A DNA stretch of 41,773 nucleotides from contig JALHOG010000047.1 of NCBI GenBank assembly GCA_022843125.1, positions 1 to 41,773 on the forward strand, read 5' to 3'. Both the position numbers and the translations under genes were made by a program. The stretch comes from Ilumatobacteraceae bacterium (GTDB taxonomy: Bacteria; Actinomycetota; Acidimicrobiia; Acidimicrobiales; Ilumatobacteraceae). The notes under the pieces are model-generated. The model was not told the origin of the DNA. It ran no database searches and was given only the letters and a program-made list of their open reading frames with translations. The stretch's first letter is position 1. The number at the start of each line of letters is the position of its first letter. This document shows, in pieces, positions 16,863 through 25,714 of this stretch.

Positions 16863-19007
16863 ATGAGCCAACACCACCCGGACCTCGCCGAAGAGCAGGC
16901 CTACATCGAACACGCGTACCGCTGCCTCGACGAGAGCAGGCAGGTCGCGTGGAAGTTGCGGGATCTCAGCGAAGCCGACCTCGGCGGCACCTTCCAGGCG
17001 CGATTCGAGCGCAACGCCTTCGACGAGGCGCTCGTGAAGCGTCTCACCGACCTCGACCTCGGCAAGGCTGCGCTGGTCTTCGGCCGGATCGACCGCCATC
17101 CCGACGCGGACTCGGATGTCGCGGAGGGTGAGCTGGAGAGCTTCCACATCGGCCGGCTCGCCGTCGCCGATCTCGACGCCAACCCGGTCGTCATCGACTG
17201 GCGGGCGCCGGTCGCCGAGCCGTTCTACCGGGCCACCGGTCGCGAGCCGATGGCTCTCGCCCGGCGCCGCCACTTCGCCGTCGACGGGCGCCGCCTGCTC
17301 GGCATCGAGGACGAGCTGTTCGGCGCCGGCCACCTGGGCGTCGGTCACGACGACGGCCTCGCCGAGTCGGCGAGCGCCGCCCCGCAGCTCCGGGGCTACA
17401 GCACCCTGATCGCCTCGCTCGAACGCGGCCGCACCGGGACGCTCGGCGACATCGTCGCCACCATCCAGGCCGAACAGGACGAGATCATCCGCTCCCCACA
17501 GGCCGGCGTGCTGGTGGTCCAGGGTGGCCCAGGCACCGGCAAGACCGTGGTCGCGCTCCACCGGGCCGCATACCTGCTGTACACCCACCGCTTCCCCCTG
17601 GAAGACCAGGGCGTGCTCGTGATCGGGCCGAACCGCGTGTTCCTCAGGTACATCGAGCAGGTGCTGCCGTCATTGGGTGAGGCCGGCGTCGAGCAGGTCG
17701 TCATGGCCGACATGATCCCCGACGTCCGGTTCGCCGCCCGCGGCGAGCAGACCGACAGCCCCCTCGCGGCGCGCATCAAGGGCGACGCCCGCATGAGCGA
17801 CGTCATCGATCGTGCCGTCAACGATCGTGAGCGCCCGCTCCGCGACGACCTCGTCGTCCCGTTCCGCTCGAGCTACGTGCGCCTGCGCGCCGAGGAGACG
17901 GTACGCATCGTCAAGCAGGCACGCCGCCGGTTCCGCCGCCACAACGCAGCTCGCCGATGGGTCGAGGGCGAGGTCTGGTCGGCGATGGCCGCAACCTGGC
18001 GCGGCGCCGACGAGGTCTCGCCGCGCGACGTCCGCAGCGATGTGCGCTCGATGCCGGAGGTGCGAGCGGCGCTCGATCGCATGTGGCCGCTGCTCAGGCC
18101 GGCCGACCTGCTCCACGACCTGTTCGGTTCGATGGCGCTGCTGCGCCTCGCGGCCAACGGTGTGCTCGACGACCACGAGTACAAGGCGCTCCACCGGCCC
18201 CGTAGCGAGCACGTCAGCGACGTCCGCTGGTCAGCGGCCGACGTCGCTCTGCTCGACGATGCCCGCGAGGTGCTGGGGCCGATGCCACGCAAGGACGGCA
18301 AGCTCGACGAGTCCGACGAGATCCGCACGTACGGCCACATCGTGATCGACGAGGTGCAGGACCTCACACCGATGCAGCTGAAGATGGCGACGCGGCGATC
18401 GCTCAACGGGTCGATGACGGTCGTCGGCGACATCGCCCAGGCCACCGGCCCGCTCGCGCCCGACAACTGGGATCAGGTGCTCGACCACCTGCCTGATCGC
18501 AAGCCGAGCCGCGTCATCGGGCTCTCGGTCGGCTACCGCATCCCGTCCCAGATCATGGAGCTCGCGAACAGGGTGATGGCGGAGGCCACACCCGGTCTGC
18601 GTGCGCCCACCTCGGTCCGCATCGGTGACACGGCGCCGCGGGTGCGGCGTGTCGAGTCGCTCGCTTCGGGCGTGCTCGAAGAGGTGGAACTGCTGCGCCG
18701 GGAGCTTCCTGCCGGCAGTGTCGCCGTGGTGGCCGACGACGATCGGTGCGACGAGATCTCCGATGCGCTCGCGAGCGCCGGGATCGATCACGGCCGAGCC
18801 GCCACGACCGGCCTCGACCATTCGGTCACCGTGGTGCCGGTGAGCGTGGTCAAGGGGCTCGAACTCGACGCCGTCGTCGTGGTCGAGCCGTCCGAGATCG
18901 TCGATGGCGCCGAGCACGGGATGCGTGCGCTGTACGTCGCGCTCACGCGCAGCACGCAGCGCCTCAGCGTCGTCCATCGGGCCGACCTGCCGGCGCCGTT
19001 GCGCTGA
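16863..19007 (+). CDS. helD: HelD-like RNA polymerase recycling ATPase (UvrD/Rep superfamily)
   Basis: The 714-residue protein has an N-terminal coiled arm starting EEQAYIEHAYRCLDESR. The HelD-characteristic DANPVVIDWRAPVAEPFY follows, then the SF1 helicase core. That core has Walker A GGPGTGKTVVALHRAAYLLY near residue 222, Walker B HIVIDEVQDLTPMQL, Q-x-x-R type VGDIAQATGP and LYVALTRSTQRLSVVH at the C-terminus. HelD removes stalled RNA polymerase from DNA by inserting its arms into the enzyme channels. The length and sequence suit the actinobacterial class. It is monocistronic between divergent hemE and the downstream OxyR gene. Confidence 0.9.
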   Translation: MSQHHPDLAEEQAYIEHAYRCLDESRQVAWKLRDLSEADLGGTFQARFERNAFDEALVKRLTDLDLGKAALVFGRIDRHPDADSDVAEGELESFHIGRLAVADLDANPVVIDWRAPVAEPFYRATGREPMALARRRHFAVDGRRLLGIEDELFGAGHLGVGHDDGLAESASAAPQLRGYSTLIASLERGRTGTLGDIVATIQAEQDEIIRSPQAGVLVVQGGPGTGKTVVALHRAAYLLYTHRFPLEDQGVLVIGPNRVFLRYIEQVLPSLGEAGVEQVVMADMIPDVRFAARGEQTDSPLAARIKGDARMSDVIDRAVNDRERPLRDDLVVPFRSSYVRLRAEETVRIVKQARRRFRRHNAARRWVEGEVWSAMAATWRGADEVSPRDVRSDVRSMPEVRAALDRMWPLLRPADLLHDLFGSMALLRLAANGVLDDHEYKALHRPRSEHVSDVRWSAADVALLDDAREVLGPMPRKDGKLDESDEIRTYGHIVIDEVQDLTPMQLKMATRRSLNGSMTVVGDIAQATGPLAPDNWDQVLDHLPDRKPSRVIGLSVGYRIPSQIMELANRVMAEATPGLRAPTSVRIGDTAPRVRRVESLASGVLEEVELLRRELPAGSVAVVADDDRCDEISDALASAGIDHGRAATTGLDHSVTVVPVSVVKGLELDAVVVVEPSEIVDGAEHGMRALYVALTRSTQRLSVVHRADLPAPLR

Positions 19008-19060
19008 ACTCGTCGCTGCCAGGCGAGCCACCTGACAGGCCGGTACCATAAGTTCTCTCT

Positions 19061-19990
19061 ATGGAACTGCCGACGCTGCGTCAGCTCGAGTATCTCGTCG
19101 CTGTGGCCGAGCACGGCACGTTCGGCGCTGCCGCTTCGGCGCTCCATGTCAGCCAACCGGCGCTGTCGACCCAGGTGGCCGAGGCTGAGGAGCGGCTCGG
19201 GCTCACGGTATTCGAGCGCGGCCGGCACGGGGCGCGGGCCACGCCCGAGGGAGAGGCAGTGCTCGCTGCGGCGCGGCGGGTGCTCGAGGAGATGCGTGAG
19301 CTCGTCCGGGTCGCATCCGAGCGCAGCGGCGACCTGGCAGGTCCGCTCGTGCTCGGCGCGATCCCGACGATCGCGCCGTATCTCCTCCCGGCGGTCGTGC
19401 GCGAGACGCTCCGTCGATATCCGAACGTCGAGTTGCAGCTCCGGGAGGAGCGGACCGCGACGCTGCTCGCTTCGCTGCGCGCCGGCACCGTCGACCTGGC
19501 GCTCCTCGCCGCGCCGATCCCGGGTGACTCGGCGGGCATCGAGGTGGTCGAGCTCGCTCGCGACCCGTTCGTGCTCGCGCTCCCCGAGGGCCACCCGTTC
19601 GCCGGGACCAGTCGGCTTCCGCAGTCCGCACTGGCGGGGCTGCCGATGCTGCTCCTCGAAGAAGGTCACTGCCTGCGCGAGCACGCCGCGGCCGCGTGCT
19701 CGATCATCGGCGCCAGCACGCTCGGGTCGATCCAGGGCACGAGCCTGCCGTCGCTCAGCCAGATGGTCGCCGCCGGAATGGGAGCGACGTTGCTGCCGGC
19801 GTCGGCGCTCGCAGTCGAAGCCCGTAGCGGATCGGGGATCACCACGCGGCCGCTCCGCAAGCCCGAGCCCTTCCGGACGATCGCGCTGGCATGGCGCTCG
19901 CGTTCGCCGCGATCCGACCAGTACCGATCGCTCGCGAACGGTCTCCAGGGTCCGGTCGGGGCCGCCTGCGAGTCTCCAGGGCGTCTCTGA
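19061..19990 (+). CDS. oxyR: OxyR-type LysR regulator
   Basis: The 309-residue LysR protein has the winged helix LRQLEYLVAVAEHGTFGAAA near the N-terminus and a periplasmic-binding-type effector domain. Two cysteines, Cys204 (EEGHCLREHA) and Cys213, are nine residues apart. This is the same context and spacing as Cys199 and Cys208 of E. coli OxyR, which form the peroxide-sensing disulfide. A TACCAT -10-like box (19044-19049) lies 11 bases before the ATG. No catalase or ahpC lies next to it; a 1-Cys peroxiredoxin is 14 kb away in the window. It regulates peroxide defence by family knowledge. Confidence 0.9.
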   Translation: MELPTLRQLEYLVAVAEHGTFGAAASALHVSQPALSTQVAEAEERLGLTVFERGRHGARATPEGEAVLAAARRVLEEMRELVRVASERSGDLAGPLVLGAIPTIAPYLLPAVVRETLRRYPNVELQLREERTATLLASLRAGTVDLALLAAPIPGDSAGIEVVELARDPFVLALPEGHPFAGTSRLPQSALAGLPMLLLEEGHCLREHAAAACSIIGASTLGSIQGTSLPSLSQMVAAGMGATLLPASALAVEARSGSGITTRPLRKPEPFRTIALAWRSRSPRSDQYRSLANGLQGPVGAACESPGRL

Positions 19991-20038
19991 ACTGGGGTTT
20001 CATGTGTTGCGCTCGACGATCTGTGATGATGGCGACTC

Positions 20039-20593
20039 GTGAGCGAGATCGATCTGACCGGGTTCGACACTGCGACGTCCACGGCGTGGATGTCGTCCGA
20101 CCAACTCGAGCTGGTGCGCGCGCAGGTACCCATCGTCTACGTGGAGGCCGTGCCGGTCCGGGTCGACGCACTCGGGAACGTGACCAGGATCGGTCTGCTC
20201 CTGCGGATGGCCGCCGACGGCAGCATCAGCCGACTGATCGTCAGCGGCCGTGTGAAGTTCGGTGAGCGGATCCGTGATGCGCTGATGCGGCACTGCGAGA
20301 AGGACCTGGGCTCGATGGCCCTGCCCCGCATCCCGGCCAACCCCGCTCCGTTCACGGTCGCCGAGTACTTCCCGCACCCAGACATCAGCGGGTACCACGA
20401 TCCGCGTCAGCACGCGGTGAGCCTCGTGTACGTGGTGCCCGTCGACGGTGAGTGCCAGCCCACGCAGGAGGCGCTCGATCTCGGCTGGTACACCCCGGCC
20501 GAAGTGGTGAGCCCGGCCGTGATCGGTCAGATGACCGGCGGTCAGGACCGACTGCTACGGCTCGCGCTCGCGCACGTCGGCCAGCTGCCCTGA
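20039..20593 (+). CDS. DUF4916 protein, NUDIX-like with degenerate box
   Basis: The 184-residue protein resembles the actinobacterial DUF4916 family of NUDIX-fold proteins. The expected Nudix helix lies at residues 70-91. Its first part G-x5-E is kept, but the catalytic R-E-x-x-E-E-x-G is R84-H-C-E-K-D-L-G91. Two of the metal-ligating glutamates are therefore missing or conservatively changed. It probably binds rather than hydrolyses a nucleotide, or uses other ligands. The start is GTG. Function is unknown. Confidence 0.75.
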   Translation: MSEIDLTGFDTATSTAWMSSDQLELVRAQVPIVYVEAVPVRVDALGNVTRIGLLLRMAADGSISRLIVSGRVKFGERIRDALMRHCEKDLGSMALPRIPANPAPFTVAEYFPHPDISGYHDPRQHAVSLVYVVPVDGECQPTQEALDLGWYTPAEVVSPAVIGQMTGGQDRLLRLALAHVGQLP

Positions 20594-20663
20594 CATCGAT
20601 GCTGCGACCACGCACGGTCGCAGGCAGCGCGCGCCTATCCACCCGCCGCGCGAATGATGCGTT

Positions 20664-20669
20664 TACGAT
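20664..20669 (+). promoter_or_regulatory. -10 box for the Nei-like glycosylase gene
   Basis: TACGAT fits TANNNT and ends ten bases before the ATG at 20680, giving a very short or absent leader. No ribosome binding site is evident in between. Confidence 0.4.
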
Positions 20670-20679
20670 CTTCGGCACC

Positions 20680-21555
20680 ATGCCCGTTGCCGACATCGCC
20701 CGAACCGCGAGCGCCATGCGTACGGCGCTCGTGGGGCACACGATGGTCTGCTTCGACGCCCCCAAGTTGATCGGGCCCGTGCCACGCGCCGGGCGCGTGA
20801 TCGAAGACGTCGAGGCGCACGGCAAGCACCTCGAGGTCACCTGGGACGACGGGCTCGTGCTCGACACGCATCTCAAGGGTTCGAGCGAGTGGCACGTCTA
20901 CCGTCACGGCGATCCGTGGCGCCGCTCGTGGAAGCAGCTGCGGGCATCGATCCAGACCGATGACTGGGTTGCGGTGTGCTTCAGCGCCCCGACCGTCGAG
21001 ACCTACCGGCAGCCGTCGATGCAGCGCCATCCCGGCTACGGCCGGCTCGGCCCCGACCTCACCGCCGCCGCTGGCGATCCCGCCGAGGCGATCGAGTTGC
21101 TCCTGTCGTACCACGACCCTGACGCGCGTCTGCGCGACGTCCTCGTCGACCAGCATGTCGTCCAGGGTGTCGGCAACGTCTACCGGTGCGAGGTGTTGTG
21201 GGCGCTCGAGCTGAGCCCGTGGGCACACGTCGGCGACCTGTCGCCACACGACGCCGCGCTCGTGGTCAACACCGCTGCGAGGTTCTTGCGCGGCCACCGC
21301 AACCGTCGGGTCACCGCCGCCGCACCGACCGGACTCGCCGTCTACGGACGCTGCGGACAGCCGTGCATCCGATGCCACGAGACGATCGAGGCGCGTCCGG
21401 TCGGACGGACCAGCCGGATGCTCTACTGGTGCCCCGGTTGTCAGGTCCGCCTCGACCGCGACGATGCCACCCCGCCCGCCGGGCGTGCGATGGATCCGCA
21501 CCCTGCGGCCGTGCGCTTCATCGACGACCTCCGCCGTCGCGACCTCGACGACTGA
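20680..21555 (+). CDS. Fpg/Nei-family DNA glycosylase with unusual N-terminus
   Basis: The 291-residue protein aligns over its length with actinobacterial Nei-type (endonuclease VIII) glycosylases, which remove oxidised bases. Family features are GKHLEVTW, DTHLKGSSEWHVYR, the helix-two-turn-helix LVDQHVVQGVGNVYRCEVLW, and a C-terminal zinc finger with CIRC and CPGC around a GRTSRM loop. The N-terminus is M-P-V-A-D rather than M-P-E-G-D. The Pro nucleophile is present, but the catalytic Glu after it is Val. The start is fixed by the essential Pro. The activity may be altered or lost. Confidence 0.85.
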   Translation: MPVADIARTASAMRTALVGHTMVCFDAPKLIGPVPRAGRVIEDVEAHGKHLEVTWDDGLVLDTHLKGSSEWHVYRHGDPWRRSWKQLRASIQTDDWVAVCFSAPTVETYRQPSMQRHPGYGRLGPDLTAAAGDPAEAIELLLSYHDPDARLRDVLVDQHVVQGVGNVYRCEVLWALELSPWAHVGDLSPHDAALVVNTAARFLRGHRNRRVTAAAPTGLAVYGRCGQPCIRCHETIEARPVGRTSRMLYWCPGCQVRLDRDDATPPAGRAMDPHPAAVRFIDDLRRRDLDD

Positions 21556-21579
21556 GACCGCACCCGTTCGGGCGGCGTT

Positions 21580-22194
21580 TCAGGCGAGGCCGCGAGTGGT
21601 GAGTGCGACGAGTTCGGCGGTGGCGGCTCCTCGTTCGGCCCCCGGGGGTCTTGCGAGGATCACCTCGTGGACGCCGGCGTCGACTGCGGCGATGACCAGA
21701 CGAGCGCGCAGCGCCGCATCGGCCCCTCCGCTGCCGGTCCGTTCGAGATGCCAGGCCACCTCATTCGTGAGGAGGTCGGAGAATCGACCGAGTCGTTCCT
21801 CCAGAGCGGTGGTCCGTGGGCACTCGGTGAAGAGGATCGCGTGCAATCTGGACGTGTCGTTCAGTTCGACGGTGAGATCGACGAGCGACCGGACGGTGGC
21901 GTCCAAGGCCGGCCGCTCCCGGCGTAACACGCTCAGTCGCTCGCCGAACTGATGCGCGACAGCGTCGATGTGTCGCTCGGCCAGGGCGACCAGCAGGGCG
22001 TCCTTGTTGGGGAAGTACTGGTAGAGCGAGCCGATCGACACCGAGGCCGCTTCTGCCACGTGGTTCGTGGTCGTCGCCCGGTAGCCGCGCTCGTCGAAGA
22101 TGCGAGCAGCCGCGTCGAGGAGGCGGTCGACCGTCTCGGCCGATCGGCGCTGACGGGGCAGTTTGCGGGGTTCTGCTGATGTGGGTCGGGCCAT
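21580..22194 (-). CDS. TetR-family transcriptional regulator
   Basis: The 204-residue protein starts at ATG 22194 (M-A-R-P-T). It has a TetR HTH at about residues 20-65: TVDRLLDAAARIFDERGY, TTTNHVAEAASVSIGSLYQYF and NKDALL. A helical ligand-binding domain follows, with a VEVILARPPG-like end. The open frame runs 34 codons upstream across the operator region and is not credible as coding. It diverges from the SRPBCC gene, which is its likely target. Confidence 0.92.
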   Translation of the reverse strand: MARPTSAEPRKLPRQRRSAETVDRLLDAAARIFDERGYRATTTNHVAEAASVSIGSLYQYFPNKDALLVALAERHIDAVAHQFGERLSVLRRERPALDATVRSLVDLTVELNDTSRLHAILFTECPRTTALEERLGRFSDLLTNEVAWHLERTGSGGADAALRARLVIAAVDAGVHEVILARPPGAERGAATAELVALTTRGLA

Positions 22195-22201
22195 GCGAGG
22201 T

Positions 22202-22237
22202 CTCGCAAAAGCGAGTTGAGAAGAATGCGAGTTTTGC
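22202..22237. promoter_or_regulatory. Operator region between TetR and SRPBCC genes
   Basis: CTCGCAAAAGCGAG (22202-22215) is a perfect hairpin palindrome with 5-bp arms. An outer inverted pair GCAAAA (22205-22210) and TTTTGC (22232-22237) frames the middle. GCGAG is repeated directly at 22211 and 22227. The block lies in the 56-bp spacer between the two divergent start codons. It is a good candidate for the TetR operator. Confidence 0.6.
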
Positions 22238-22250
22238 TCACCATAGAGGA

Positions 22251-22760
22251 ATGAGCCGCTCCCGAACCATCCGACGTTCCACCCTGCTCGATGCACCGGC
22301 CGACCTCGTCTGGGCGGCGGTTCGCACCCCTCAGGCTTTCCGGTTCATCACGCGCGGCCTGCTCGACTGGCGACCGATTCGCGGGCGGACCGAGCCATGG
22401 GCCGAGGGTGAGCAGGCCATGGGATGGCTGCTCCTGGGTGGTGTCATCCCGTTCTCGCGCCACCGGATCCGCGTGGCCGAACTCGACGACCGTGCGCGCG
22501 TGCTGCGGTCGGACGAGTCAGGCGGTGCCATCCGGTCGTGGCGGCACGACATCCACGTCGAACCCGTCGAGGGCGGGCGCACCCGCTACACCGACGTGAT
22601 CCACATCGACGCCGGGCCGCTCACCCTGCCCGTGACCGCCTTCGCGTGGGTGTTCTACGCCATACGTCAGCGGCGCTGGCGCAGGCTCGCGACGATCCTC
22701 GCCGGAGTCGATCGTTCCGAACGTCAGCTCAGCCGCGACCCATCACTCGGTCGACGGTGA
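22251..22760 (+). CDS. SRPBCC-family (START-like) protein
   Basis: The 169-residue protein has the SRPBCC pattern: a first strand RRSTLLDAPADLVWAAVRTP, a central RYTDVIHIDAG and a long C-terminal helix with WVFYAIRQRRWRRL. The fold makes a hydrophobic ligand pocket; no catalytic residue is evident. It diverges from the TetR regulator and is probably repressed by it. AGAGGA directly touches the ATG, too close for a normal ribosome site. Its end overlaps the convergent PPOX gene by 32 bp. Confidence 0.8.
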   Translation: MSRSRTIRRSTLLDAPADLVWAAVRTPQAFRFITRGLLDWRPIRGRTEPWAEGEQAMGWLLLGGVIPFSRHRIRVAELDDRARVLRSDESGGAIRSWRHDIHVEPVEGGRTRYTDVIHIDAGPLTLPVTAFAWVFYAIRQRRWRRLATILAGVDRSERQLSRDPSLGRR

Positions 22761-23121
22761 TCACGAGCGCGACCCGGTCGGCGCGCTCGCGTGGTTGCTG
22801 GTAGCGCTCGGCGTACGCCTGCTCGGCGCGCTGCACGTCGGCGGTTTGCCGCTCGACGCGCACCGGACCTTCGAGGGTGAGCCAGCGTCCACCGTCGACC
22901 TGGCAGACGGCGGCCCTGGCGCCGGGGCGTCCGGCGTTGCGCACCTTCTGTGAACCCGCCGCGCTGATCACCCGCACCACCCCCTCGTCGGGGTCGAACG
23001 CGAAACCGACGGGCACCACGTGGGGCGACCCGTCGGCACGTTGTGTGGTGAGGGTGCCGAGGTGGCGCTCACGCAGGAACGTGAGCACCACCTCGGACAG
23101 ATCGTTCGGGTCGAGCGCCAT
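22729..23121 (-). CDS. PPOX-class F420/FMN-dependent oxidoreductase
   Basis: The 130-residue protein is a compact split beta-barrel of the pyridoxamine 5'-phosphate oxidase-like class. The key pieces are GTLTTQRADGSPHVVPVGFAF and SAAGSQKVRNAG for cofactor phosphate binding, then ARAAVCQVDGGRWLTLEGPV. In actinobacteria these often use F420 to reduce quinones or other redox compounds. It is convergent with, and overlaps, the SRPBCC gene. Confidence 0.85.
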   Translation of the reverse strand: MALDPNDLSEVVLTFLRERHLGTLTTQRADGSPHVVPVGFAFDPDEGVVRVISAAGSQKVRNAGRPGARAAVCQVDGGRWLTLEGPVRVERQTADVQRAEQAYAERYQQPRERADRVALVITVDRVMGRG

Positions 23122-23155
23122 CGAGGCCCATTCAAGCCGACGACGTCCCAGCCGA

Positions 23156-25705
23156 CTACTCGGTCGCGATCGCCTCGAGCACGTTCATACGTGATGCCTT
23201 GAACGCGGGGTACAGCGCAGCGATCACGGCTGCGACGACGGCGACCACGACGACGGCGATCAGATTGAACCACGGGAACGTGATGCCGTCGATCACGGTG
23301 TTGGGCACGGCGTACGACAGGGTGATGCCGAAGACCATGCCGACCGCGATGCCCACGACGACGCCGAACAGGGCGACGATGACCGCCTCGGCTCGCACCG
23401 ACCGCCGGAGCTTGCGGCGGCTCATACCGATCGCTCGCAGCAGGCCGATCTCACGGGTGCGTTCGAACACCGACAGCGCCAACGTGATCGCGATCCCGAC
23501 GAACGAGAACAGGATCGCCACCGTCAGCAACGCCGTCACGAGCGTCAGCAGGGTGTTGATCTGGCCCTCCTGCACGTCGATGAACTCGCTGTTCGTCTGG
23601 ATCGTCGCTTGGGGGAAGTCGGTGAGTGCCGCGTCCATCGCTGCCTTGGCAGTTGCCGGCTCGACGCCGTCGGCGCGCTTGGCCACGACGAACTGGTCGG
23701 TGGGGTTCTGGGTCGACACCGACTCGAGCGTCTCGATCGAGACGAACCAGCTGGCGCCGAGCGAGTTGTCGTCGAAGAGCCCGACGACCTCGAGGCTCGA
23801 CGCGACACCGTTCTGCCAGGTGACGTCGAGCGCGTCGCCGACACCGAGCGAACGGTCCTCGGCAGCGTCGCGGAAGATCATGACCCCGCCTGTGCCCTCG
23901 AGGTCACCGAAGCCGCCCTCGGTCACATCGAGGTTCGCGAGTTGCGGGAAGTCGACCGGGTCGACCGCCGTGAACGTGGCGTTGTCGTCGCCGACCACCG
24001 CCCTGATGTTGCGGAACGGCGAGACCGCCGACAGCTCGGGCAGTGCATCGAGCCGCGCCGCGACCTCGGGGGTCAGCGGCTGGAACGACTGGTCGTCGAG
24101 GACGATGTAGTCGAACGCGGTGCCCTCCTCGAGGATGCGCGTGAACGTGTCGCGCAGAGACGCCGTGAACACGGTTGCGGCCGTGATCATCGCCACACCG
24201 ATCATCAGCGCCGACGCCGTACGAGCGGTGCGCCGCGGGCTGCGACCGGCGTTGTCACGGGCGAACTTGCCGGCGGTGCCGAGAACTGCCTGTAGCGGTG
24301 CGCCGATGGCACGTGCAACCGGCCGGGCGAACGTGCCCGACAGCGACGTGACGCCGAAGATCGTCATGAGCGCCCCGACCCCGGTGATCGCACCCCACTG
24401 AGGTCCGCTGCCGGGTCGAACCAGGATGCCGAAGATGAAGATCCCGACGCCGAGCACCGTCAGCACGGCGCCGCGCAGGAGGTGTTGGCGCTTGCCGAGC
24501 GCCTGGAAGCCCGACTCGGGGCGCATCGCTGCGACCGGCGGAATCCGCGATGCGCGCCACGCCGGTAGCAGCACCGAGAACACGGTCACACCGATCCCGA
24601 CGATCGCCGAGACGACGGCGGTCATCGGCTTGAAGACCATCGGCGCCTCCGGGAAGCCGCCGCCGCTCGCGTTGAACACACCGATCAACGCCTGGGCCAC
24701 GCCGAACCCGCCGAAGATGCCGAGGGTCGTGGCGATGACCGAGACGATCAGCGCTTCCATCAGCACGAGCCGGCGGACCTGTGGTGCGCTGGCGCCGATC
24801 GCCCGGAGCAATGCGAGCTCGCGCAGCCGCTGGCTGATCGTGATGCCGTAGACGTTGTTGATGACGAAGGCCGCAACGAAGGCCGTGATGAGTGCGAAGA
24901 TCAGCAGGCCGGTGCCGAAGATCGACACGATCTCGCCCACCTGGTCCTTCAGTTCATCGCCGAGCTCCTGGCCGGTGACCACCTCGGTTCGCGCGGGCAG
25001 CACATCAGCGACCGCAGCCCTGACCGCCTCGATGTCGGCGCCGGGTTCGACTTTCATGTCGACCGTGTCGACCGTGTTGTCGTCGTCGAGCAGCGCGGCG
25101 GCACTCACCGGATCCCAGACCACGGTCGTGGCGCCGACGAACCCGTCGGACTCGCCGAGACCTACGAGTCCGACGATCGTGAACCGCTGCTGACCGTCGC
25201 TCAGGATGACATCGATGGGGTCGCCGACCTCGAAGCCGACGCGGTCTGCGGTGGCCTTGTCGATGGCCACCTCCTCGACGCTCTGCGGCGCACGGCCTTC
25301 CTTGAGGTTGACGCCCGACAGGCCGCTGTCGGGCGACCACGAGACGCCGAGCGTCGGAGCACCCTGGGTGACGACCGGGTCGCCGTCCGGGTCGAGCATC
25401 TGGGCGTAGCGCCCGTAGCTGCCCTCGGCGAGCGCAACACCGGGCACCGCGGCGACCTCGTCGACGAGCTCGCGGGGGAGTGGGTCGCGGACGGCGTCGA
25501 GAGCGTCGATCTCGAGCGATGAGCGGACCTGGAGGTCGGTGTCGCCGGTCAGGCCGTCGATGAGATCGTTGAACGTGCCGCGCAGGCTGTCGGCGAGGAT
25601 GAACGAGCCGGCGACGAACGCGACGCCGGCCAAGATGGAGAGCCCGATGAAGATGCTGCGGCCGAGATGGGCCCGCAGGGACTTGCGAGCGAGGGTGATG
25701 ATCAT
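23156..25705 (-). CDS. FtsX-like ABC transporter permease
   Basis: The 849-residue permease has an N-terminal helix (SIFIGLSILAGVAFVAGSFI) and an extracytoplasmic MacB-like domain of about 210 residues. An FtsX triplet follows around residues 260-400, then a second hydrophobic pair at about 415-460. A second extracytoplasmic domain precedes a final FtsX triplet ending in YPAFKASRMNVLEAI. This duplicated form is typical of actinobacterial lipid or peptide exporters. The gene follows its ATPase after nine bases. Confidence 0.92.
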   Translation of the reverse strand: MIITLARKSLRAHLGRSIFIGLSILAGVAFVAGSFILADSLRGTFNDLIDGLTGDTDLQVRSSLEIDALDAVRDPLPRELVDEVAAVPGVALAEGSYGRYAQMLDPDGDPVVTQGAPTLGVSWSPDSGLSGVNLKEGRAPQSVEEVAIDKATADRVGFEVGDPIDVILSDGQQRFTIVGLVGLGESDGFVGATTVVWDPVSAAALLDDDNTVDTVDMKVEPGADIEAVRAAVADVLPARTEVVTGQELGDELKDQVGEIVSIFGTGLLIFALITAFVAAFVINNVYGITISQRLRELALLRAIGASAPQVRRLVLMEALIVSVIATTLGIFGGFGVAQALIGVFNASGGGFPEAPMVFKPMTAVVSAIVGIGVTVFSVLLPAWRASRIPPVAAMRPESGFQALGKRQHLLRGAVLTVLGVGIFIFGILVRPGSGPQWGAITGVGALMTIFGVTSLSGTFARPVARAIGAPLQAVLGTAGKFARDNAGRSPRRTARTASALMIGVAMITAATVFTASLRDTFTRILEEGTAFDYIVLDDQSFQPLTPEVAARLDALPELSAVSPFRNIRAVVGDDNATFTAVDPVDFPQLANLDVTEGGFGDLEGTGGVMIFRDAAEDRSLGVGDALDVTWQNGVASSLEVVGLFDDNSLGASWFVSIETLESVSTQNPTDQFVVAKRADGVEPATAKAAMDAALTDFPQATIQTNSEFIDVQEGQINTLLTLVTALLTVAILFSFVGIAITLALSVFERTREIGLLRAIGMSRRKLRRSVRAEAVIVALFGVVVGIAVGMVFGITLSYAVPNTVIDGITFPWFNLIAVVVVAVVAAVIAALYPAFKASRMNVLEAIATE

Positions 25706-25714
25706 GGCTCGACC

